Positions 7,260-16,414 are shown, counted from the stretch's first letter. The stretch is 37,184 nt of DNA from Pseudanabaena sp. BC1403 (GCF_002914585.1 NZ_PDDM01000037.1:1-37184); one strand, 5' to 3'. Notes: generated by a model from the letters alone, not told the origin. A program made the numbers and translations.

Positions 7260-9518
7260 ATGACCCCAACCCTCCCCACCGAGCAAATCGATCGCATTGT
7301 GTGGAATCAACACCACGACCCCTTTACAGTCCTTGGTCCCCATGAAATTGAGCAAGAAGGTAAGTCGGTATGGGTGGTTAGAGCTTATCTACCCGACGCA
7401 GAGGCAGTATATGTAGTTAATTCCGAAAAAAATCAAGAATATCCGATGCATTCCGTGCATCATCCTCACTTTTTTGAATGTGTACTCAGTGACGAGCCCC
7501 ACCTGTTTAATTACCAGTTTAGAGTTAAGTCTGGAGACAGCGATCGGCTAATTCACGATCCTTACTATTTCAGATCTCCTTTACTGACAGAATTTGACGC
7601 TCACCTATTTGGTGAAGGTACGCATTACCAGATTTACGAAAAAATGGGCGCACACCCCACCACAATAGACGGCGTGAGTGGAGTTTATTTCGCGGTTTGG
7701 GCACCCAATGCTCGTAATGTATCTGTCATCGGCGACTTTAATAGCTGGGATGGACGAAAGAACCAAATGCGTAAAGGCAATACAGGCATTTGGGATCTGT
7801 TTATTCCTGAATTAGTAGTTGGTACAGTTTACAAATACGAAATTAAAAGCCCTGAAGGGCATATCTACGAAAAATCCGACCCCTACGGCTATTTTCAGGA
7901 AGTGCGTCCTAAAACCGCCTCGATTGTCACCGATCTCAGTACCTACGAATGGAATGATCAAGCATGGCTAGACAAGCGCCGCACTGAAGATCCTCTTAAA
8001 AAGCCAATCTCGGTCTATGAAATGCATCTTGGCTCATGGATGCACGCCTCGGCTGCCAATCCTCCTGCTAGTGGATACCAGAGCGTATCAGCCGCTGATC
8101 TTAAACCTGGAGCAAGATTTCTCACCTATCGCGAACTCGCCGAAGACTTGATCCCCTACGTCAAGGAGATGGGCTATACCCACATTGAAATGATGCCTGT
8201 AGCCGAGCATCCCTTCGATGGCTCATGGGGTTATCAAGTGACGGGCTACTATGCCGCCACATCGCGCTATGGCACACCCCAAGACTTGATGTACTTCATC
8301 GATAAGTGTCACCAAAACGATATTGGCATTATTGTTGACTGGGTTCCTGCCCACTTCCCTAAAGATGGACATGGTTTATCCTTCTTTGATGGCACATTTC
8401 TCTATGAACCCGCCGATGTCCGCATTGGTGAGCATAAAGAATGGGGAACCAAAATCTTTAACTACAAACGCAGTGAAGTTAAGAATTTCCTGATTGCCAA
8501 TGTACTGTTCTGGTTTGACAAATATCACATCGATGGAATCCGTGTCGATGCGGTTGCTTCGATGATCTATCGCGATTACAACCGCGAACCAGGTACATGG
8601 CTTGCCAACGAGTACGGCGGTCGCGAAAGTCTCGAAGCGATCGAGCTATTCCGCCATTTACATAGCATTCTGTTCACCTATTACCCAGGCGCTTTATCCA
8701 TTGCGGAAGAGTCCACCTCTTGGCCGATGGTGACATGGCCCGCCTACTCAGGTGGATTAGGCTTCAACCTGAAGTGGAATATGGGCTGGATGCATGACAT
8801 GCTCGATTATTTCAAACTCGATCCATATTTCCGTGGACATAACAACAATTATCTCACCTTCAGTATTTGGTATGCCTTCAGCGAAAACTTCATGTTGGCG
8901 CTCTCGCATGATGAAGTGGTGCATGGCAAGAGTCCGATGATTGGTAAGATGCCTGGAGATGAATGGCAGAAGTTTGCGAACTTGCGTTGTCTCTATGGCT
9001 ATATGTTTACCCATCCTGGCAAGAAGACCATGTTTATGGGCATGGAATTTGGACAATGGGCAGAATGGAACGTATGGGGTGATCTGGAATGGCATTTGTT
9101 GCAATATCCTAGTCACAAGACATTGCAAAAATATGTTGGCGATCTAAACAAACTACTGCGATCGCTACCTGAACTTTATACTCAAGACTTCACCCAAGAT
9201 GGATTTGAATGGATTGAGTGTAATGACACCAAAAACTCAGTAATCTCTTTCTTGCGTAAAGGTCTAGATGGTGAGTTTGTGTTGGTGGTCTGCAACTTTA
9301 CGCCTGTTGTCCATCACAACTATCGTGTCGGTGTTCCTGAAAAGGGCTTCTATAAAGAAGTTCTTAATAGTGATGCCCCGATCTACGGTGGTAGCGGTGT
9401 CGGCAATCTTGGCGGCAAATATTCCGATGACTACGGCAGTCATGGCAAGCCCTATTCAGTCGATGTGACAGCGCCGCCGTTAAGTGTGGTTGTGCTGAAG
9501 TATATAGGCGAAGTCTAA
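7260..9518 (+). CDS. glgB: 1,4-alpha-glucan (glycogen) branching enzyme GlgB
   Basis: A 752-residue cytoplasmic enzyme that makes the alpha-1,6 branches of glycogen. Order of parts: N-terminal N1 module (1-110), CBM48 (about 135-230, GVYFAVWAPNARNVSVIGDF), GH13 barrel and C-terminal beta domain. The catalytic triad is visible: nucleophile D430 (DGIRVDAVASM), acid/base E483 (SIAEEST) and transition-state D551 (LSHDEVVHG). Each is shifted by 25 from E. coli D405, E458 and D526. H320-region sequence (PVAEHPFDGSWGYQ) is the family's region I. About 190 bases of AT-rich sequence precede it, and two strong hairpins follow it, so it appears to be a single-gene unit. Confidence 0.98.
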   Translation: MTPTLPTEQIDRIVWNQHHDPFTVLGPHEIEQEGKSVWVVRAYLPDAEAVYVVNSEKNQEYPMHSVHHPHFFECVLSDEPHLFNYQFRVKSGDSDRLIHDPYYFRSPLLTEFDAHLFGEGTHYQIYEKMGAHPTTIDGVSGVYFAVWAPNARNVSVIGDFNSWDGRKNQMRKGNTGIWDLFIPELVVGTVYKYEIKSPEGHIYEKSDPYGYFQEVRPKTASIVTDLSTYEWNDQAWLDKRRTEDPLKKPISVYEMHLGSWMHASAANPPASGYQSVSAADLKPGARFLTYRELAEDLIPYVKEMGYTHIEMMPVAEHPFDGSWGYQVTGYYAATSRYGTPQDLMYFIDKCHQNDIGIIVDWVPAHFPKDGHGLSFFDGTFLYEPADVRIGEHKEWGTKIFNYKRSEVKNFLIANVLFWFDKYHIDGIRVDAVASMIYRDYNREPGTWLANEYGGRESLEAIELFRHLHSILFTYYPGALSIAEESTSWPMVTWPAYSGGLGFNLKWNMGWMHDMLDYFKLDPYFRGHNNNYLTFSIWYAFSENFMLALSHDEVVHGKSPMIGKMPGDEWQKFANLRCLYGYMFTHPGKKTMFMGMEFGQWAEWNVWGDLEWHLLQYPSHKTLQKYVGDLNKLLRSLPELYTQDFTQDGFEWIECNDTKNSVISFLRKGLDGEFVLVVCNFTPVVHHNYRVGVPEKGFYKEVLNSDAPIYGGSGVGNLGGKYSDDYGSHGKPYSVDVTAPPLSVVVLKYIGEV

Positions 9519-9521
9519 TGC

Positions 9522-9557
9522 CAATTTACAAAAGTGTTGTCACACTTTTGTAAATTG
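9522..9557 (+). repeat. Perfect 16-bp inverted repeat just after glgB
   Basis: CAATTTACAAAAGTGT (9522-9537) and its exact complement at 9542-9557 surround TGTC. It starts three bases after the glgB stop codon. There is no T-run, so it is more likely an mRNA 3' end-stabilising or processing hairpin than the terminator itself. Confidence 0.6.
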
Positions 9558-9571
9558 AAACCCAAAACCAT

Positions 9572-9600
9572 AAAAAAGGAGCGCAAAGCGCTCCTTTTTT
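9572..9600. terminator. Bidirectional intrinsic terminator between glgB and the EamA gene
   Basis: A perfect 13-bp stem (AAAAAAGGAGCGC/GCGCTCCTTTTTT) with an AAA loop. It has an A-run on one side and a T-run on the other, so it can end transcription from both convergent genes. The EamA stop codon is at 9604-9606. Confidence 0.85.
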
Positions 9601-9603
9601 ATT

Positions 9604-10647
9604 TCACACACCTCGAAAACCGATCGCTGTATCCATTTTTTCGATGTCAGTAGATTTAGTAACCTTTTGCTTCATCTTGCCTTGATGTTGATTGCCAATA
9701 AAATTCAAGATAACACCAATGATTAATAAACTTAAACCATAATATTGAGCTAGGGTAGGAACTTGACTCAAAATCACATAAGCCATAAAAATTGAGAGAA
9801 TCGGATTTAGCGAAGTTGCTAAATTAAGTTCTGTTGGTGTAGCTTTTTTTAAACCTTCAAGCCAACAAAGCCTAGCAATAACAACGATTACCAGTGCATA
9901 GAGGAGCATCCATTGCCAAAGTAAAGGAGTAAAAGCATCAGCAAAATGTTCTTTCCCGTACAAAACATTGGCAATTACAAAGAAAATTACGGTTCCCAAT
10001 AGATTGCGATAAATCGTGAAAATCCCTAAAGGAATAGATTGCAATTGTAGCTTGTTAGTAACTGACGAAATAGCAGTAATAACCGATGCGATCGCTATAA
10101 AAATTTCGCCAGTTCCAATTTGGAATCCTGCCATCGTCATCATTGTTCCTAATCCTCCTAAAAGGATAGTAACTACCACACCACCCAAGGAAGCTAAAGA
10201 ACCTGCAATTGTCCAAACATCGAGCCTGAGTCCCAACAGCCAAACACTCAATATAAGCGTTAAGATTGGCTCAATACGACCAATCAAGACAACATTAGCA
10301 ATACTTGTATTGCCAATCGCCGTAAATATCAAAGCAGGGGCGATCGCTCCAGTAAAAATACTCGTAATAGTTAAACTAATCCAATCTTTGCGCGTAATTG
10401 ATTTGAGAATTGCTGGACTCCAGTCACGGTAAAAGAGCGGAATCATTAACCCCAAGCCGCAAATATTGCCAACAAATAGGACGTTGCAGAGGGAGATCGG
10501 ATTTCTGCCATCGATTAAATTATGTAGCCCAATGTCATTAAGTATCCGCGTAATCGAGTTAGAGGATGCAAAAATCAAAACAGCAATAGCGAGATAAATC
10601 GAACTTGGAATACGGTTTAAGATGTTCTGGATATTACTAATTTTCAT
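9604..10647 (-). CDS. EamA-family (drug/metabolite superfamily) transporter
   Basis: A 347-residue inner-membrane protein with about ten hydrophobic segments arranged as two EamA repeats. The first repeat starts SIYLAIAVLIFASSNSITRIL. The second starts near FIAIASVITAISSVTNKLQLQSI. The second repeat has the usual W-x-E-G-L-K...T-P-T-x-N-L-A-T-S-L-N-P segment. Such proteins export small metabolites or amino acids, but the substrate cannot be inferred. The C-terminal 35 residues after the last membrane segment are hydrophilic. It converges with glgB across a shared terminator. Confidence 0.85.
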   Translation of the reverse strand: MKISNIQNILNRIPSSIYLAIAVLIFASSNSITRILNDIGLHNLIDGRNPISLCNVLFVGNICGLGLMIPLFYRDWSPAILKSITRKDWISLTITSIFTGAIAPALIFTAIGNTSIANVVLIGRIEPILTLILSVWLLGLRLDVWTIAGSLASLGGVVVTILLGGLGTMMTMAGFQIGTGEIFIAIASVITAISSVTNKLQLQSIPLGIFTIYRNLLGTVIFFVIANVLYGKEHFADAFTPLLWQWMLLYALVIVVIARLCWLEGLKKATPTELNLATSLNPILSIFMAYVILSQVPTLAQYYGLSLLIIGVILNFIGNQHQGKMKQKVTKSTDIEKMDTAIGFRGV

Positions 10648-10676
10648 TACAGCATTTTGCGGTTTAATTGGGCTAC

Positions 10677-10714
10677 AAGATTTTTAAGTTTTCCAAGGCA
10701 AACTTAAAAATCTT
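10677..10714. repeat. 15-bp inverted repeat abutting a MITE-like element
   Basis: AAGATTTTTAAGTTT (10677-10691) pairs perfectly with 10700-10714 across TCCAAGGC. It lies 30 bases upstream of the EamA start and next to the left end of the following repeat. It may be a terminator for leftward transcription or part of a repeat cluster. Confidence 0.55.
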
Positions 10715-10856
10715 AGAAACCATTTAAAAGTTGTCTAGATCCCCCCCAGCCCCCCTTAAAAAGGGGGGAGAATTTAATTCTTCCCCCTTTTTAAGGGGGA
10801 TTGAGGGGGATCTCTTAGGGCTTTTGACCGCAGAAAGTAATTCTTAAATGGTTTCT
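10715..10856. repeat. MITE-like element with AGAAACCATTTAA terminal repeats
   Basis: The 13-bp ends AGAAACCATTTAA (10715-10727) and TTAAATGGTTTCT (10844-10856) are exact inverted copies. The interior carries two G-run/C-run hairpins around CCTTAAAAAGG and CCCCCTTTTTAAGGGGG, plus GATC-type flanks. A second copy starts at 36267 and is interrupted by an IS. The element has no coding capacity and presumably needs a transposase in trans. Confidence 0.8.
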
Positions 10857-10883
10857 TACTAAGAAAGATGCAGGACTTGAGTA

Positions 10884-10918
10884 CTAGGATTAGGGAGGCG
10901 AAGCGCTACCAATCCTAG
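10884..10918 (-). terminator. Imperfect hairpin after the DUF4079-like gene
   Basis: CTAGGATT (10884-10891) pairs with AATCCTAG (10911-10918). A partly paired interior holds GGCGAAGCGC. It lies 7 bases beyond the stop codon of the leftward gene and is a candidate terminator or RNA 3' end. It also resembles the other GCGAAGCGC-apex hairpins of the window. Confidence 0.5.
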
Positions 10919-10925
10919 CCACTAT

Positions 10926-11654
10926 CTATCGATTAATTGGAACGTAAAATGCTGTGGATTTAGGACAGGTTCTAGTTTTAGAATCACAAGGTTTAAGATA
11001 TTCTTTTTGCCAAGTATAAGGAATTGAGAGTAAGTCTCTAGAACCAGTCATTCCCTGTCCGATAAAGAGCAGCAAAGCAAAACAGTTAAGAATTATATGG
11101 ATATTCCGCCAGCGATTTTGTTTATCCTTATAGATATCTTGAGTAATGGCAACCGAAATAATCATTAATATAGCCGCCGCGATGCCATAGTAATAATGGG
11201 AAAAGAACCACTCACTGTCACGGCGAAATACTTCTGGCTGTGCCCCTAACACAATTAATCCAACCGATGTTAAAGCTGCAAAAATATTTCGCCAGATTTT
11301 GACCTTTGCTTTAAACAGAAATGTGAATGCAGCAGTTGTGGCGATGAAAATAGCTACTACAGAAAAAGCGCGTAAAGAATCTTTGGAGAAGACATCATTT
11401 TTGAGAAACTTGGAAAAAATCGGATAAGCCATGCCCAAGAGGGCAACACCTACGACTGAAATGCTCAACCAATTACCGATCGCTACATGCTCAGATCCTA
11501 CAATTGGGGGAATCTTGCTTTTTTCGCCATCAATGACTTGTAAGCGGCGCTGGCGAACTAGCCAAGCGCGATTTGTGACAATGCCAATCAATGGGAACAC
11601 CACAATAATTGCGATCGCAGGATGTACTAAAGCAAAAAAGTCTTCCAGTTCCAT
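10926..11654 (-). CDS. DUF4079-like membrane protein
   Basis: A 242-residue protein with about six hydrophobic segments (e.g. HPAIAIIVVFPLIGIVTNRA at the start). Histidines lie near helix ends: H11, the SHYYYGI segment, and RWRNIHIILNCFALLLF. The layout resembles cyanobacterial DUF4079 proteins, which are thought to be related to four-helix haem-binding cytochrome b561 or ferric reductase folds. Haem binding is inference. The C-terminal tail has two cysteines (KPCDSKTRTC) and may face the lumen or periplasm. It stands alone in its orientation before the small gene at 11864. Confidence 0.65.
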   Translation of the reverse strand: MELEDFFALVHPAIAIIVVFPLIGIVTNRAWLVRQRRLQVIDGEKSKIPPIVGSEHVAIGNWLSISVVGVALLGMAYPIFSKFLKNDVFSKDSLRAFSVVAIFIATTAAFTFLFKAKVKIWRNIFAALTSVGLIVLGAQPEVFRRDSEWFFSHYYYGIAAAILMIISVAITQDIYKDKQNRWRNIHIILNCFALLLFIGQGMTGSRDLLSIPYTWQKEYLKPCDSKTRTCPKSTAFYVPINR

Positions 11655-11742
11655 AGTCTTAATCCACGAATTAATATAGCAATTTTCACATTAATTCTCT
11701 TCTTTTCACAAGGGATATTTTCTGAAAGTCCGATATCTCTTG

Positions 11743-11845
11743 TACAGCAATTTCAGATCAAAAGAACCAAGAATTTTTTTGAAAGTGTTGCTTTGCAACA
11801 CTTTCAAAAAAATTCTTGGTTCGGGTTTGAGCGCAAAGCGCTGTA
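11743..11845. repeat. TACAGC-type hairpin element, copy 1
   Basis: The ends TACAGC (11743-11748) and GCTGTA (11840-11845) enclose conserved flanks (CAGATCAAAAGAAC on the left, GGGTTTGAGCGCAAAGCGCTG on the right) and a perfect 28-bp stem. The stem is 11764-11791 with 11795-11822, loop TTT. Related elements lie at 19921-20026 and 33261-33371 with the same flanks but different stems. It sits between the 3' end of the leftward gene at 11864 and the start of the DUF4079-like gene. Confidence 0.75.
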
Positions 11846-11863
11846 AAAATAATTTCTGAAGGC

Positions 11864-12145
11864 TTAAGAAGCGTTAGCTACTAAGCGATCGCGTGAATTT
11901 GCATGATTTACTACATGGGGATAATCATGTTTCCATGTACGTGCATGTAAAAACGTAGGCAGTTCAATTTTGCTAGTGGGAATTATGTCTATAGTCTGAG
12001 ATTGATGCTGGAAATTCAAGGATTTTATAACATTTTGAGAATCATTTTCCAAGTCAGTCAAAACCTGTAAAGCTAGATGGAGATGTGCTTCTAGATATTT
12101 GATGCGATTTTGTAACGCCGCAATAGTGGCTTCCTCAGTACTCAT
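11864..12145 (-). CDS. Small coiled-coil protein of unknown function
   Basis: A 93-residue soluble protein. Residues 4-40 (EEATIAALQNRIKYLEAHLH...) form a heptad-patterned helix likely to be a coiled coil. The C-terminal half is polar with a W-K-H-D-Y-P-H stretch. A strong ribosome binding site, GGAGGTAATATT, sits directly before the ATG, which supports a real gene. I do not recognise the family. The coiled coil suggests a dimer or an adaptor, which is inference only. Confidence 0.65.
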   Translation of the reverse strand: MSTEEATIAALQNRIKYLEAHLHLALQVLTDLENDSQNVIKSLNFQHQSQTIDIIPTSKIELPTFLHARTWKHDYPHVVNHANSRDRLVANAS

Positions 12146-12230
12146 AATATTACCTCCATCAGTTGACCATATACTGATGTTTATCAGTCTAAATCTGTGA
12201 AACAGAGTCTAGTCTTTATCACCGTATATC

Positions 12231-12251
12231 ATCATCCTACAAAAGGATGAT
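12231..12251. terminator. Small hairpin beyond the kinase remnant
   Basis: ATCATCCT (12231-12238) pairs with AGGATGAT (12244-12251) around ACAAA. It lies just past the 3' end of the decayed kinase on the minus strand and could be its leftover terminator. Evidence is only the stem and its position. Confidence 0.3.
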
Positions 12252-12274
12252 ACTCATATAGCACTGCACCTAAA

Positions 12275-12476
12275 TCAACTAAATTGAATCAGATAAAATC
12301 GGCGATCGCTCTCCAAATCAATATAGAAATAATCGAGATATTTAGGAATTTGCGGATGATCGAGACTAGCTAAAACCTTAGCTTCGCGTTCAAATAATGC
12401 CACCGCGCCCCAGTACTGAAATGATGCTGTAGCGATCGCACACAACATCGCCAATTTGGTGCAGTTCTTCTATCAT
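12275..12476 (-). pseudogene. Ser/Thr protein kinase remnant with internal deletion and frameshift
   Basis: On the minus strand an ATG at 12474-12476 opens MIEELHQIGDVVCDRYSIIS followed by VLGRGGI. This is the start of a cyanobacterial Ser/Thr kinase up to its glycine-rich loop, and it then hits a stop in frame. In the next frame ALFEREAKVLASLDHPQIPK and YLDYFYIDLESDR continue, which is the alpha-C helix and following strand, ending at TGA (12275-12277). The segment with the ATP-binding lysine is missing, and everything after residue 80 or so is gone. The second part closely parallels LFEREATVLKALDHPCIPKY of the intact kinase at 21656-23152. It is a clear remnant and cannot be functional. Confidence 0.85.
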
Positions 12477-12546
12477 TTATGCATTTAGTGAGTTGTATTT
12501 TATAATATTGACATTAATGGTATTTCACTTACTTAAATTAGGTTGA

Positions 12547-15500
12547 ATGAACAAATCCTTAGCTAGCTCTGAAAGCAAAGTCTTAATCATTACAGATAGC
12601 TATGACGAGCTTGTGCATAAAAACCTTGTACCGTCTAAGGGAACAACTATCGTAGAGCATCGCCAAAATCGCTACCAAATTCAGCAATGTGAATCTGCCT
12701 TATTAAAATCTTTAGAAATTTATCTTCAAGAAGCTCCTGACTGCATTTTACTAGATTGGGAGTTGCCAAATCTAGATGGGAAAAAGGTTCTGCAACAATT
12801 GATTTCCAAACAAATTCCTGTAGTGATTTTGGTAAGTGAAGCAAACGAGGAATTAGTATCGCTTATAGGGCAAGATTATCAGGATTATCTAGTTAAAGAA
12901 ACTCTTACCAAGGAATTAATTTTCTCTGCGTTGCGGAACGCGATCGCCCAAGCAGAACAAAAAACAAACCTCATCCACAATTTTTCATCGGCATTGCTGG
13001 AGATGCAAAACCGATGTCTAGGCTGTATTGCGATGGGAGATATAATTTGGGAGAAGTTTAACTTACTTTGCCAAATAATTGAGCTAGATATTCCTGATGC
13101 CCTATGTTCTATTTTGTTTTTTGATGATCAAGGTAGATTAAATAGCCCTGCGGCTCCGAGCTTACCAGAAAATTTCAATCAAGCCATCAGCGGGCTTTCT
13201 ATTGATGAAGTACAAACCATCTTTGGTAATAATATTGATGGGAGAACTATCAATATTGGTGATATTGATAATCATCATTGGCAAGAATATCAAGACTTAG
13301 CTTTAATGAATGGATTAAGAACTTGTTGGATAACACCGATATTAGCCCGTGATGGGAAGCAAGTGTTAGGTTTTTTTGTTTTATATTATCGGGAATTACT
13401 CACGCCTTCTTTAGAAGAAATCAAGGTGATCAAAAACACTGCTTATGCGGTTGGTATTGCGATTGAGCGCGATCGCAGTGAGGCTAATTTGGAGCAACAG
13501 TTACAACGAGAGCAACAACTTTATCAGCAACTACAGCAAGAACTGCGCGATCGCAAATGCTCTGAAGAAGCATTACAAAGAAGTGAATCTCATCACCGAG
13601 CCTTAATTAGAGCAATTCCAGACTTAATCATGCGGATGAACCGAGCAGGTTTTTTTCTGGAATTTCTCGCCAGTCCTCAGTTTTATGTCATTGCTAGAAA
13701 TACTGATATGGTAGGACTAGATGTCTTCCAACTTTTCTCTCATGATTTAGCCCAAAGTCGTCTTGAGCATGTTCACAAAGCCTTAGATACTAATTCCATT
13801 CAGGTTTACGAACAGAGCTTTGAGGTTGATGGCAGAACTCAAATCGAGGAAGTAAGGATTGTTCCCTATACTGAAGATGAGGTTTTATTACTAGTTCGAG
13901 ATATTAGCAATTATAAACTTGTAGAAGAGAGACTAAGACAAAGTGAGAAAAGATTTGAACGGATTGCTCTATCTCTTCCAGGGTATATATTTACAGTAAT
14001 TAAACCTCCAGTAGGTTCCTATTATTTTGAATACATTAGTTCAGGAGTCGAAAAAATCAATGAAGTGACGGTTGAACAGGTTCTACAAGATCCTAAATTA
14101 CTTGAAATGCAGCTCCATCCCGATGACCGAGCAGGCTTTTTTGCCGCATCTAAGTATAGTACTGAGACGATGACACCTTCTAATCATGAATGGAGAGCTA
14201 TTACGCCATCAGGTAAGCTCAAATGGCTACGGGTAAGCTCTTTGCCAGAAAAGATTGACAAAGATAGTATTGCGAACGATCGGAGAAAAGGCTCGATTGT
14301 TCGTCATGGTATTATTTTGGACATTACCGATCGCAAACTTGCGGAAATACAGTTACAACAGCAGACAGATCGCCAAAGACTCTTAAGCGTAATCTCTCAA
14401 CATATTCGCGCCTCGCTTAACCTCGAAGAAATCCTCAATACAACGGTTGCCGAAATACACCAAGTCTTGCAATCAGATCGGGTTTTGGTTTATCAGATAT
14501 ATGCTAATGCTACAGGAGCCGTAATAGCAGAATCTAGATCTTCTGAATTTACCTCAATATTAGATAATATCTACTCTGTGGAAATTTTTACAAAAGAGAT
14601 GTATGACAGTTTCTCTCATGGAGAAATATATGCGTTAGAGGATATTGAGTCTCAATCTTCCGCCTCTTCTTTGATAGAGATTCTCCGAGAAATTCAAGTT
14701 AGAGCCATACTTATTGTTCCAATTATTCAGGATCAACAACTTTGGGGGCTGCTGATTGCTCATCAATGCGATCGCCCTCGACAGTGGCAAGAATGGGAAA
14801 TAGAGCTTTTACAACAATTATCCAGCCAATTTGCGATCGCCATTCAACAAGCCAACCTATTCCAGCAATTACAGATTGAATTACGCGATCGCCAACGCGC
14901 TGAACAGCAAATTCGTCAACAAGCAGATCGAGAGTCTTTATTACATGATCTCATGCAGCGAATTCGTAAATCCCTTGATTTGCATATTATTTTTGATACT
15001 GCCACATTAGAAATCCGCCAATTTTTGCAAGCTGATCGGGTTGGCATCTTCAAATTTTTGCCAAATTCTAATTTTAATGATGGCGAATTTGTTGCAGAAT
15101 CTGTGGTTGATGAATTTGATTCAGTTATCACAGCTAAAGTTTATGAGGATCGCTTCGGGGGAGAATATGCCGAATCATATCGTCTCGGTAGATTTCAGGT
15201 TGTAAATGATATATACAATGCAGGGCTTACGCCATGTCATATTGATATTTTGTCAATATTTCAAATTCGCGCAAACCTAGTCGTTCCCATACTAAATGGT
15301 AATGATTTATGGGGACTGCTCTGTATTCATCAATGCTCAGCCCCTCGTCATTGGGAAATAGAGGAAATTAGTTTAGTTCAGCAAATCAGTAATCAACTTG
15401 CGTTCGCGATTCAACAAGCTAGCCTTTATCAGCAGGTGCAAGAAGAACTTGCGGACAAAGAAACCCTATACCTCCAATTAGCTAATGAACTGCATCAGAA

Positions 15501-16092
15501 AAAAGTATTGCTCAAGGAAGTGCATCATCGGGTCAAAAATAACTTGCAAGTGATGTCGAGCCTTCTGAGAATGCAGTTCCGCAAAACCACACCTGAATTA
15601 AGAGTCTTGATTGATGGCTATCAAAATCGTATTCAATCTATGGCGCTAATTCATGCCCAACTTCATAACAATGAAGATCTTGCTAACATCAACTTCCGAG
15701 ACTATATTTCTGAATTAATGGCTAATCTATTTAAATGCTATGTCAATCATTCTGAACATATTGAATATAAATTGGATGTCATTAACATTTTCTTACCTCT
15801 AGAGCAATCAATTCCTTTAGGTTTAATCATCAATGAGTTAATATCAAACACCTTGAAATATGCATTCCCTCACGGTTCTGGTGAAATCAATATTCAATTA
15901 ACTCAAACTGCAACCCAATATCATTTAATAGTGTCGGATGATGGTATTGGTCTTCCTCTAGGTCTTGACCTAACAAACACAGAGAGTTTAGGGATGCAGC
16001 TAGTCCATAGCTTAACAGATCAACTTGAAGGAAGTCTTCTCTATAATGGCGAGAAGGGAACGAAATTTCAATTACTTTTTCCTGTTGTCTAA
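12547..16092 (+). CDS. Multi-sensor histidine kinase: REC-GAF-PAS-PAS-GAF-GAF-HisKA_2-HATPase
   Basis: An 1181-residue soluble signalling protein. Residues 10-135 form a receiver with phospho-acceptor D70 (CILLDWELPN), S97 and K117. A GAF-like domain spans about 150-310, followed by a short coiled coil and PAS domains at about 345-460 and 468-605. Two phytochrome-type GAF domains follow at about 625-780 and 790-960. The last GAF has C897-H898 (GLTPCHIDIL) where cyanobacteriochromes bind bilin, plus D868 in VYEDRF at the usual Asp-motif position. The kinase is of the HisKA_2 type: H994 in EVHHRVKNNLQ, N-box INELISNTLKYAF and G1 box DDGIGLP. Light sensing is inference. The next gene also carries a receiver and may be its partner. 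Confidence 0.9.
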   Translation: MNKSLASSESKVLIITDSYDELVHKNLVPSKGTTIVEHRQNRYQIQQCESALLKSLEIYLQEAPDCILLDWELPNLDGKKVLQQLISKQIPVVILVSEANEELVSLIGQDYQDYLVKETLTKELIFSALRNAIAQAEQKTNLIHNFSSALLEMQNRCLGCIAMGDIIWEKFNLLCQIIELDIPDALCSILFFDDQGRLNSPAAPSLPENFNQAISGLSIDEVQTIFGNNIDGRTINIGDIDNHHWQEYQDLALMNGLRTCWITPILARDGKQVLGFFVLYYRELLTPSLEEIKVIKNTAYAVGIAIERDRSEANLEQQLQREQQLYQQLQQELRDRKCSEEALQRSESHHRALIRAIPDLIMRMNRAGFFLEFLASPQFYVIARNTDMVGLDVFQLFSHDLAQSRLEHVHKALDTNSIQVYEQSFEVDGRTQIEEVRIVPYTEDEVLLLVRDISNYKLVEERLRQSEKRFERIALSLPGYIFTVIKPPVGSYYFEYISSGVEKINEVTVEQVLQDPKLLEMQLHPDDRAGFFAASKYSTETMTPSNHEWRAITPSGKLKWLRVSSLPEKIDKDSIANDRRKGSIVRHGIILDITDRKLAEIQLQQQTDRQRLLSVISQHIRASLNLEEILNTTVAEIHQVLQSDRVLVYQIYANATGAVIAESRSSEFTSILDNIYSVEIFTKEMYDSFSHGEIYALEDIESQSSASSLIEILREIQVRAILIVPIIQDQQLWGLLIAHQCDRPRQWQEWEIELLQQLSSQFAIAIQQANLFQQLQIELRDRQRAEQQIRQQADRESLLHDLMQRIRKSLDLHIIFDTATLEIRQFLQADRVGIFKFLPNSNFNDGEFVAESVVDEFDSVITAKVYEDRFGGEYAESYRLGRFQVVNDIYNAGLTPCHIDILSIFQIRANLVVPILNGNDLWGLLCIHQCSAPRHWEIEEISLVQQISNQLAFAIQQASLYQQVQEELADKETLYLQLANELHQKKVLLKEVHHRVKNNLQVMSSLLRMQFRKTTPELRVLIDGYQNRIQSMALIHAQLHNNEDLANINFRDYISELMANLFKCYVNHSEHIEYKLDVINIFLPLEQSIPLGLIINELISNTLKYAFPHGSGEINIQLTQTATQYHLIVSDDGIGLPLGLDLTNTESLGMQLVHSLTDQLEGSLLYNGEKGTKFQLLFPVV

Positions 16093-16173
16093 AGTTTATT
16101 GATGTCACTATATAGCAATCCCTAAAATCTCAGCATGATGTTGGGACGGCATTTTAGGTGCAGATTTTGCAGA

Positions 16174-16289
16174 TATAGTAATGTAAGCTTTGCTTAGGAC
16201 AAATCAAAACCTAAAAGAGTAATGGCGGCGCTTAGCGCCGCCATTACTCTTTTGGATTTTATGTTCTAAATAAAGTTTACATTACTATA
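16174..16289. repeat. 116-bp palindromic MITE-like element
   Basis: The ends TATAGTAATGTAA (16174-16186) and TTACATTACTATA (16277-16289) are exact inverted copies. The two halves pair almost throughout. The central 19-bp stem, 16213-16231 with 16235-16253, is perfect with loop TTA. It occupies the 357-base gap between the two kinase genes and probably ends transcription of the first. Nothing else coding is visible in the gap. Confidence 0.75.
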
Positions 16290-16414
16290 AATATTTTTTT
16301 ACCCAGAATATCTGCTGAATATAGGTTACAAGGGAGATATTGAGAAACTATAACCATAGTTAGTGTTGCTATACAATTTAGATTCAAAACATAGAAGTAT
16401 AATTTAAAGGTTTA

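Noticed and set aside
8757-9128. Minus-strand frame inside glgB
   Set aside because: It is opposite the catalytic domain of glgB and has no family resemblance or ribosome binding site.
14380-14870. First phytochrome-type GAF (about 625-780) as a second bilin site
   Set aside because: The position of the chromophore Cys is occupied by a Ser/Ala stretch (SSASSLIEIL), so bilin attachment is not expected.
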